Positions 1 through 5,310 of a stretch of 5,310 bases of DNA are shown piece by piece; position 1 is the first letter of the stretch; the number at the start of each line of letters is the position of its first letter. The position numbers and the translations under genes are program-made. Location: the NCBI GenBank assembly GCA_020627605.1, contig JAHDGO010000165.1:1-5310 (forward strand), written 5' to 3'. This stretch comes from Yoonia sp. (GTDB taxonomy: Bacteria > Pseudomonadota > Alphaproteobacteria > Rhodobacterales > Rhodobacteraceae). Under the pieces are notes generated by a model. That model saw nothing but the letters and a program-made list of their open reading frames with translations, made no database searches and was not told where the DNA came from.

Positions 1-1
1 G

Positions 2-1345
2 GGGCCGATGCTCAATGGTTACTGGCAAGGGGAGCGTGCGGGCTCCGGCACGATTATCTGGAAAGCCCGGGAATTGATGGCCAAGGGTGAGATCACCGGT
101 GATGAGTTTATGGACATCGCTGCCTCCAGCGCGCCATCGGTGGGGTATTGCAACACGATGGGCACGGCCACGACGATGAACTCTCTGGCAGAGGCGCTGG
201 GCATGCAATTGCCCGGCTGTGCTGCAATCCCGGCCCCTTATCGCGAACGCGCGCAGATCAGCTATGAAACCGGCAAACGCATCGTCGAAATGGTGTGGGA
301 AGATATGCGCCCGTCCGACATCATGACGCGCGCCGCCTTTGAAAACGCCATCGTCATCAATTCGGCGATTGGCGGATCGACCAACGCGCCTATTCATCTG
401 AATGCGATTGCGGCGCATCTTGGCGTGCCGCTGGACAATGATGACTGGCAAGGACTGGGCTACAGGGTGCCGTTGCTAGTTAATCTGCAACCAGCAGGCA
501 CGTATCTGGGCGAGGATTATCACCGCGCCGGAGGTGTGCCTGCCGTGGTGGCCGAACTGATTGCGGGGCGTCTTTTGCCCCATCCCGATGCGCCGACGGT
601 CAATGGACACAGCATTGGCGACAACTGCGCAGGCAAGGCGGCCACCAACACCGATGTGATCCGCAAGCTGGACAATGCGCTGGTGACTGATGCCGGGTTC
701 CTGAACCTCAAAGGCAATCTATTCGACAGCGCGATCATGAAAACCAGCGTGATTTCGCAAGAGTTCCGCGCACGCTATCTGTCAAATCCTGACGATCCTG
801 ATGCCTTTGAAGGGCGCGCCGTGGTCTTTGACGGGCCAGAGGATTTTCACGACCGCATTGACGATCCTGCCGAGAATATCGACGAAAACTGCATTCTGTT
901 CATGCGCGGTGCCGGGCCCAAGGGCTATCCCGGCGGTGCAGAGGTCGTGAACATGCGCGCCCCCTCTTACCTGTTGAAGAAGGGGATCGCGGCCTTGCCA
1001 TGCATTGGTGACGGGCGGCAGTCCGGCACATCAGGCTCTCCTTCGATCCTCAACGCCTCGCCAGAGGCAGCGGCAGGCGGTGGTCTGGCGCTGTTGCAGA
1101 ATGGTGACCGGGTGCGGATCGATCTTGGCAAATGTACCGCTGACATTCTGGTGCCGATGGAAGAACTGGCCGACCGCGCCCGCGCGCTGGTTGCCGCTGG
1201 TGGTTACCAGTTGCCGGACAGCCAAACGCCATGGCAGCAGTATTTCCGTGAACTGACCGGCGGTCTGGATACCGGCATGACCCTGCGCGATGCGCCCGGC
1301 TATCATGACACAGCCCGCAAGAGCATTCCGCGGGACAGCCACTGA
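2..1345 (+). CDS. IlvD/Edd-family sugar-acid dehydratase, D-xylonate dehydratase-like (5' end missing)
   Basis: Fe-S enzyme that dehydrates an aldonic acid to a 2-keto-3-deoxy acid, most likely D-xylonate, in the cytoplasmic non-phosphorylative pentose pathway. The frame is open to the window edge, and the residues before the first ATG (base 8) read G-P, matching the family's internal 'GGPML' motif. That ATG is therefore internal, and about 140-160 N-terminal residues, including the first two cluster cysteines, lie outside. 447 residues are visible. Counting from that ATG, Cys48 in 'GYCNTMGTATTM' is the third Fe-S ligand, Glu312 in 'GGAEVVNM' is the likely Mg ligand, and Ser339 in 'GDGRQSGTSGS' is the catalytic-base serine of the family. 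'CAAIPAPYRER', 'GGSTNA', 'LKGNLFD', 'SPSILNASPEAA' and the C-terminal 'PRDSH' all resemble Caulobacter XylD as I remember it. L-arabinonate or another aldonate remains possible. It is convergent with the dehalogenase gene, so the two are not co-transcribed. Confidence 0.9.
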   Translation, partial: GPMLNGYWQGERAGSGTIIWKARELMAKGEITGDEFMDIAASSAPSVGYCNTMGTATTMNSLAEALGMQLPGCAAIPAPYRERAQISYETGKRIVEMVWEDMRPSDIMTRAAFENAIVINSAIGGSTNAPIHLNAIAAHLGVPLDNDDWQGLGYRVPLLVNLQPAGTYLGEDYHRAGGVPAVVAELIAGRLLPHPDAPTVNGHSIGDNCAGKAATNTDVIRKLDNALVTDAGFLNLKGNLFDSAIMKTSVISQEFRARYLSNPDDPDAFEGRAVVFDGPEDFHDRIDDPAENIDENCILFMRGAGPKGYPGGAEVVNMRAPSYLLKKGIAALPCIGDGRQSGTSGSPSILNASPEAAAGGGLALLQNGDRVRIDLGKCTADILVPMEELADRARALVAAGGYQLPDSQTPWQQYFRELTGGLDTGMTLRDAPGYHDTARKSIPRDSH

Positions 1346-1363
1346 ACAAGGGTGGCTGAAGTT

Positions 1364-1381
1364 CTGTGAAGGTCATCACAG
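1364..1381. terminator. Perfect 6-bp inverted repeat in the convergent gap; possible weak bidirectional terminator
   Basis: The 38-base gap between the two convergent stop codons (1343-1345 and 1384-1386) contains ctgtga-aggtca-tcacag, with perfect 6-bp arms at 1364-1369 and 1376-1381 and a 6-base loop. Its position, downstream of both genes, suits a shared transcript-end hairpin. The stem is short and no T-run follows on either strand, so it is not a canonical intrinsic terminator. The inner part also matches the E. coli CRP consensus TGTGA-N6-TCACA, but there is no promoter for it to serve here. Confidence 0.3.
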
Positions 1382-1383
1382 GT

Positions 1384-4300
1384 CTAGAGATCGATTTCGA
1401 TCACGCCGCCCTCTTCCGCCGCGCGTGACTGGCACAAGATAATCTCAGCCTTGCGCTGTGCCCGCGACAAAACAAAGTCGCGATGCGACACCTCTCCTGC
1501 GACCAATCCGCATTTGCATACCCCGCAGATGCCATCGGCGCATTTGATCTGGACGGGCACACCATGGTCAACCAGCACATCAGCGGCGGATTTATCTGCA
1601 GGCACAGGGATGTCGCGGCCCGACCGTGTCAGGCGCAGCGTAAAGTCGTGGTTTTCATAGGCGGGCTGTTCCGGGACAGAGAAATACTCAAGATGTCGCG
1701 CGGCCTCTGGATAGCCCGCGCGTTCTGCCGCATCCATCACCGCCTGCATGTAGCGGTCAGCACCGCAGGTATAGAGATGCCATCCTGTTCGGTAATCCTG
1801 CAACGCGGTGGCAAGGTCGATGCGGCTGCCTTCATCGCTGATATGCAGCTGCACATGATCGGCCCAAGGAAAACCTGCGATATCGTCGAGCAGCCCCATC
1901 GTCGCGCGCGACCGGCCTGAATAATGCATCTCAAACGCTGCCCCGCGCGCGTAAAGCTCATGCGCCATGGCGATCATCGGTGTGATCCCGATACCGCCGC
2001 CCATCAGGATGGATTTGGTTGCGCTATGGTCCAGGGGAAAATGGTTGATCGGGTGAGAGATGAAGACCCGCCGCCCAACGGTGAAAATACGCTGCAACAG
2101 CTTTGAGCCGCCGCGCCCCGTGTCTTCGCGCAGGACGGCGATCTGGTATTTGCTGCGGTCGGCGGGGTCACCCGACATCGAATATTGGCGCAGATAGTCA
2201 GGTGCCACAACGATATCCAGATGCGCACCAGCCTGCCAGACCGGCAGCGGGCCACCGTCGGCGGGTGCGAATTCGTACTTCATCACACCATCGGCGGTTT
2301 GTTCGGCCAATGTGATTTCAACCTGAATGACAGGGCTTTCGCGGTCGGCATCGTAAAGATGCAGCACGCTGTCGTCGCCCTGGCGCAGCTTTTCGCGATA
2401 GGTGGTCGCCGGGATCATGGCCTGATAGGCGGCGATGCCGGCCTCACGATCCATCGGAAACGGATAGGGGTAAGGATGCGGCGCAAGGGGTGCCGGGTAG
2501 ACCGCCAGCGTCTGATCCTCATACCGCAGATCAAGGTCCTTTTGCAGAGCGCGGCTGTTGACCGGATGACGGGTCGGGCGATAGCCGCCGTCTTCCTCGA
2601 TCTCCAGATCCCACCACCATTTCTTGACGGGGTTCAGGGTGCCGTTGTCCACCACATCATCCAGTCTGGCCAGGGCCGGGGCCAGTTTGGGTATATGCAT
2701 CGCAGCCCAGCGGAACGGCTTTTCCTTGAAGATGCCTTCAAGGTTCCAGGGGCAGGTTTTCATACAGCGCCCGCACATGGCACCGCCCGGCGTCGTGATC
2801 CGGTATGTGGCGCACTTCTGACTGTCGGATTTCCAGATCTCATAGCCGTTGAACATCAGCTTTGGTCCGGCAGTGATGGCGCCTGACGGGCATTCGCGGG
2901 CGCATTTGTTGCAGCTTTCGCAGAAACTTTGCAGGCCGAAATCAATGGGCTTGTCGTGTTCCAGCGGCAGATCCGTGCTGATCACACCTGATTTCAGGCG
3001 CGGCCCAAGATAGGGGTTCAGGATAACCTCACCGATGCGGCTGACCTCGCCCAGACCGGACAGCAGCAAAAGCGGCGGCTGCAGCACCTCGCCATCCATG
3101 ACGGTATGGGCCTTGGCCTTGTAGCCAAGATTGCGGATTTGCTTGGCAATCACGCCACCGATCAGTGAAAAGCGCAGATAGGCCCGCATGGATTGCGCCA
3201 CCGCGATCCAGTCATCACCGCTGGAGCCTTCCATGGTTTCATAGCCCTGATCGACGATCATGCTGATCGCCTGATCATGTGGCGGATCGATGGGTTCGCC
3301 ACGGGCGTCGTGGCTGTACCACGTCCAATCGGGGCAGGCCGAGATCCCAACCGCGTCAATTCCCAGCCAGTAACTGGTGGCCTTGACCAGCGCTGCGGCC
3401 TCTGCCGGATCAAGTTTTGCTGGGTTTTCGGCTGGCTCACCATCCTGCAGCAGCGTGAATGCCCCCAGCAGCCTGCGTTGCGCCATGGCCGGGGCCGCCT
3501 TGCGCACGTAGTGGCCGCCCTTTGTGCCATCCTGCAGTTTCTTGCCCATGTCGCCAAATTGCGCCCGTGCGAACATATCCGCCCGTTTCGGCACACGGGC
3601 GACCCGTGGTGCATCAATATAGGTGGTTGGATCATCAACGCGTTTGAGCTTTTCAAACGGATGGGCGCCATCGACAAAGCGACGTTTGGCATAGGGCACC
3701 GCATTCATCGCGTTTTTGGCAGAGGTCGTGCCCAACCGCCACCCCACACCAAAGGCTGATGCGGGTTGGTCGCGCAGCGGCGCAAGTGGTCGGTCAACGG
3801 CCATCTCAAAACTGGTGGTCACTGCGGCCAAGCCAAAGCGGCTGCCGATATAGGGATGGACCAACGTCCCATCCTTCGTTGTGGCAAGCCCTGCCGCCAC
3901 GGCCAGTTTGTTCAGATCGACATCGGAACTCGAGACGGTGTGTGCTCTGGCATCATGCCCCAGCAGCCGAAAGTAGTTGCCAAGCACAACGGCCGTTTCT
4001 GCCGCCAGCAACCCGGCACGATGAGCTTGTGCATCGGCGATCCAGCCCGTCCCAGGCTCATCTGCTTCAGGGTGGCGGGGATTTTCATAAAGCAGGACAA
4101 GCGCATGCGTATGGGTCGTGATTGCGGTTGGCGCCGCTTCAACCGATTCCTTGAGATCGGCCATGATCACGTCGATGCCAGACGCAAGCGTCTTGGTCTG
4201 GCGTGTCCGCAGATCGTGCGACAGCTGCGCGATGTCGTCATTTGCAAAGGGCGTATCCAGAAGTGCATCATCCGGCAGGTGGCAAACGCCCACGACAGCC

Positions 4301-4587
4301 GCATCCGCAAAATACCCAAAGGCCTTGATGTGGTTGGCCCTTACCTGTGGATCGGTCGGTGCCTCTGCGACGACGCCGTTGATCAACCCGTCGCGGATGG
4401 CGTCCAGCATGGCCTGATGTTCGCGCATGGCGTTCACGATGGAGTGTGGGTCATCTGGCCGGTCAAAGACCAACTGGCGCATGGGTGGCACGCTGCCAAG
4501 ATCAGGCACCGCATCAATCCGCGCCAGTTTTTCGGTCGGATAGGGGCCCATGTGAACCGGGCGGTGCTTGTCAGAAAAAAGCCGCAT
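1384..4587 (-). CDS. rdhA: Self-sufficient catabolic reductive dehalogenase: cobalamin RdhA domain fused to a flavin/[2Fe-2S] reductase
   Basis: Predicted cytoplasmic enzyme replacing a halogen with hydrogen, using NAD(P)H electrons and cobalamin. Start: ATG at 4587 gives 1067 residues beginning MRLFSDKHRPVH; the longer TTG start at 4638 adds 17 unconvincing residues. AAAGG lies only 2 bases before this ATG, so the ribosome site is poor. Numbered from this ATG, residues ~150-545 are the RdhA domain. Tyr470, Lys532 and Arg596 are spaced 62 and 64 apart, as in the NpRdhA catalytic residues Tyr426, Lys488 and Arg552. Two [4Fe-4S] clusters: Cys556, 559, 562, 566 and Cys592, 605, 608, 612. After a Pro/Tyr linker (~698-711) come an FMN-type motif 'RQYSM' (800-804), nucleotide-binding 'GGGIGITPM' (863-871) and a plant-type [2Fe-2S] domain with Cys1016, 1021, 1024, 1052 (C-x4-C-x2-C-x27-C), in phthalate dioxygenase reductase order. 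No Tat signal, membrane segment or adjacent rdhB is seen. A TetR gene lies upstream. The substrate is unknown; halogenated phenols or hydroxybenzoates are likely by analogy. Confidence 0.95.
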   Translation of the reverse strand: MRLFSDKHRPVHMGPYPTEKLARIDAVPDLGSVPPMRQLVFDRPDDPHSIVNAMREHQAMLDAIRDGLINGVVAEAPTDPQVRANHIKAFGYFADAAVVGVCHLPDDALLDTPFANDDIAQLSHDLRTRQTKTLASGIDVIMADLKESVEAAPTAITTHTHALVLLYENPRHPEADEPGTGWIADAQAHRAGLLAAETAVVLGNYFRLLGHDARAHTVSSSDVDLNKLAVAAGLATTKDGTLVHPYIGSRFGLAAVTTSFEMAVDRPLAPLRDQPASAFGVGWRLGTTSAKNAMNAVPYAKRRFVDGAHPFEKLKRVDDPTTYIDAPRVARVPKRADMFARAQFGDMGKKLQDGTKGGHYVRKAAPAMAQRRLLGAFTLLQDGEPAENPAKLDPAEAAALVKATSYWLGIDAVGISACPDWTWYSHDARGEPIDPPHDQAISMIVDQGYETMEGSSGDDWIAVAQSMRAYLRFSLIGGVIAKQIRNLGYKAKAHTVMDGEVLQPPLLLLSGLGEVSRIGEVILNPYLGPRLKSGVISTDLPLEHDKPIDFGLQSFCESCNKCARECPSGAITAGPKLMFNGYEIWKSDSQKCATYRITTPGGAMCGRCMKTCPWNLEGIFKEKPFRWAAMHIPKLAPALARLDDVVDNGTLNPVKKWWWDLEIEEDGGYRPTRHPVNSRALQKDLDLRYEDQTLAVYPAPLAPHPYPYPFPMDREAGIAAYQAMIPATTYREKLRQGDDSVLHLYDADRESPVIQVEITLAEQTADGVMKYEFAPADGGPLPVWQAGAHLDIVVAPDYLRQYSMSGDPADRSKYQIAVLREDTGRGGSKLLQRIFTVGRRVFISHPINHFPLDHSATKSILMGGGIGITPMIAMAHELYARGAAFEMHYSGRSRATMGLLDDIAGFPWADHVQLHISDEGSRIDLATALQDYRTGWHLYTCGADRYMQAVMDAAERAGYPEAARHLEYFSVPEQPAYENHDFTLRLTRSGRDIPVPADKSAADVLVDHGVPVQIKCADGICGVCKCGLVAGEVSHRDFVLSRAQRKAEIILCQSRAAEEGGVIEIDL

Positions 4588-4682
4588 GACCTTTAGTCTG
4601 ACGTCATCTGCATGATGTAAAGAGGCAGCGCCGCGCAACTGCCGGCGCGCGACGCGCGTGGGACGGATTTATCGGCTGGTGA
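4588..4682 (-). promoter_or_regulatory. TetR-rdhA intergenic leader with candidate operator palindromes
   Basis: This is the 95-base gap between the TetR stop and the chosen rdhA ATG, the natural place for an rdhA promoter and operator. Seen directly: a 13-base palindrome of alternating CG with a central A (4646-4658), overlapping inverted repeats at 4624-4648, and the 8-bp palindrome TGACGTCA at 4599-4606, 11 bases upstream of the ATG. A possible weak -35 (ttgcgc, 4633-4638 on the minus strand) has no good -10 partner, so no promoter is claimed. The two genes could equally be one transcript. No cobalamin riboswitch is recognisable in so short a leader. Confidence 0.4.
4624..4648. repeat. Overlapping inverted repeats between the TetR gene and rdhA
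   Basis: Two mutually exclusive stem-loops share this stretch. One pairs gcgccg (4628-4633) with cggcgc (4643-4648) across a 9-base loop. The other pairs ggcag (4624-4628) with ctgcc (4639-4643) across a 10-base loop. They could be operator half-sites for the neighbouring TetR protein or an RNA hairpin in the rdhA leader. Short GC-rich repeats also arise by chance in DNA of this composition, so the functional reading is weak. Confidence 0.3.
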
Positions 4683-5310
4683 TCAGCTGGCGCCGTCCAA
4701 GGCGCGGATATCGATCAGCAATTCACGCATGGCGGATTTCAGATCAAATCCTTCGGGCGTTGTCCCGTTCAGATAATGCAGCAGCGCCGTCTGGAACATG
4801 CCGTCAAACAACCCATAAACACGTGTGCTGGATTGTTGCGGCGTGATGTCGGCAAAGCTGCAGAATTTTTCAAAGATCCGCCATGTCATCCGCTCCAGCG
4901 TGGCGTCGATTTCCATGATGTTGCCGCGATAGGCGTCAGAGAACATGGATTGCACGCGCAGATCATACCAAAGCCTGTGCAATGGGGCTTCTTTCAGGAG
5001 GGAATCAGCAGCGATTTCGCCGAACCCTTCCAGAAATTCTGCCTCTGTCTTGGCGGTGTCGACCAACACGTCATAGCGGGTCGCGCAGATCGACTTGTAG
5101 TCATGCACAGAGCAGGTGATCAGGTCGACCTTGTCCTTGAAATAGTAGTGCAGCACACCGTGAGAGTATTTGGTGTTCTGCGCGATATCCCGCAGGGATG
5201 TATTGGCGAACCCCAGCTCTGCCAAAGTCTCAAGCGCGGCTTTCGCAAGCTCGGTCCGCTTGTAGGCAAACTTGTTGGGAATAGGCTGCCGGTTGTCCCT
5301 GGCGGCGACG
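4683..5310 (-). CDS. TetR/AcrR-family transcriptional regulator (N-terminal end off the window)
   Basis: Predicted one-component repressor that binds DNA as a dimer and is released by a small ligand. 208 residues are visible. The frame is open to the right edge and has no ATG there; a TTG at 5223-5225 would cut helix 1 of the DNA-binding domain, so it is not the start. The true start should lie only a few codons outside, since the visible length already equals a typical TetR protein. Counting from the edge, residues ~17-63 form the TetR_N helix-turn-helix: 'TELAKAALETLAELGFANTS', then 'LRDIAQNT' and the recognition helix region 'YSHGVLHYYFKDK'. The C-terminal half is helical, and 'HRLWYDLRVQSM' recalls BetI-like ligand domains. 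It lies in tandem upstream of rdhA with a 95-base gap, so it probably controls rdhA and senses its halogenated substrate; that link is inference. Confidence 0.9.
   Translation of the reverse strand, partial: VAARDNRQPIPNKFAYKRTELAKAALETLAELGFANTSLRDIAQNTKYSHGVLHYYFKDKVDLITCSVHDYKSICATRYDVLVDTAKTEAEFLEGFGEIAADSLLKEAPLHRLWYDLRVQSMFSDAYRGNIMEIDATLERMTWRIFEKFCSFADITPQQSSTRVYGLFDGMFQTALLHYLNGTTPEGFDLKSAMRELLIDIRALDGAS

Noticed and set aside
1031..1379. Minus-strand open frames (103 and 109 residues) over the dehydratase 3' end
   Set aside because: They are antisense to conserved dehydratase motifs and resemble no known family; shadow frames.
2752..2922. Epoxyqueuosine reductase (QueG) as the identity of the Fe-S/cobalamin half
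   Set aside because: QueG shares the bis-[4Fe-4S] and cobalamin plan, but the NpRdhA-spaced Tyr/Lys/Arg, the larger RdhA domain and the reductase fusion favour a dehalogenase.
3766..4596. Long open frame (276 residues) on the + strand opposite rdhA, plus a 233-residue one at 2185-2886
   Set aside because: Both lie wholly antisense to a strongly supported coding frame, read as low-complexity Arg/Gly/His-rich sequence with no recognisable motif, and are expected shadows in GC-rich DNA.
4593..4613. Six-codon minus-strand ORF (M-Q-M-T-S-D) ending 5 bases before the rdhA ATG, as a possible leader peptide
   Set aside because: It has no ribosome-binding site and no run of regulatory codons, and such short ORFs are common by chance.
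5223..5225. TTG as the start codon of the TetR gene
   Set aside because: The in-frame sequence upstream continues to the window edge and encodes the missing first helix of the TetR DNA-binding domain, so the gene starts outside.
1..5310. CRISPR array, tRNA/rRNA gene, insertion sequence or attachment site
   Set aside because: No repeat-spacer pattern, tRNA-like or rRNA segment, transposase-like frame or terminal inverted repeats were seen; almost all bases are assigned to three protein genes.

Overview
The window carries three protein-coding genes and very little intergenic DNA. High GC content, the codon style and the gene families suggest an alphaproteobacterium, most likely a marine Rhodobacterales/Roseobacter-type organism. 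That assignment is inferred from family knowledge; there is no rRNA or other marker gene here.

Layout. Bases 2-1345 (+) hold the C-terminal three quarters of an IlvD/Edd-family sugar-acid dehydratase, closest by motif to D-xylonate dehydratase; its start lies left of the window. A 38-base convergent gap with a perfect short inverted repeat separates it from the main gene. Bases 1384-4587 (-) encode a protein of about 1067 residues. It fuses a cobalamin-dependent reductive dehalogenase (RdhA) domain with two [4Fe-4S] clusters to a C-terminal phthalate-dioxygenase-reductase-type module (flavin, NAD(P)H, plant-type [2Fe-2S]). Upstream on the same strand, after a 95-base gap rich in inverted repeats, bases 4683-5310 (-) encode a TetR-family repressor whose first residues lie beyond the right edge.

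How it works together. The fusion is the notable gene. It is a 'self-sufficient' catabolic reductive dehalogenase, in which electrons should pass NAD(P)H -> flavin -> [2Fe-2S] -> [4Fe-4S] clusters -> cob(II)alamin within one cytoplasmic polypeptide, removing halide from an organohalide (probably a halogenated phenol or hydroxybenzoate). It differs from respiratory RdhA enzymes in having no Tat signal and no adjacent rdhB membrane anchor. The architecture is known (BhbA of Comamonas sp. 7D-2 and the enzyme of Jhaorihella thermophila; the RdhA domain also resembles NpRdhA of Nitratireductor pacificus), so the family is not new, but the substrate and regulation of this member are unknown. The TetR gene just upstream is the obvious candidate regulator. 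The convergent dehydratase is probably an unrelated sugar-acid catabolism gene.
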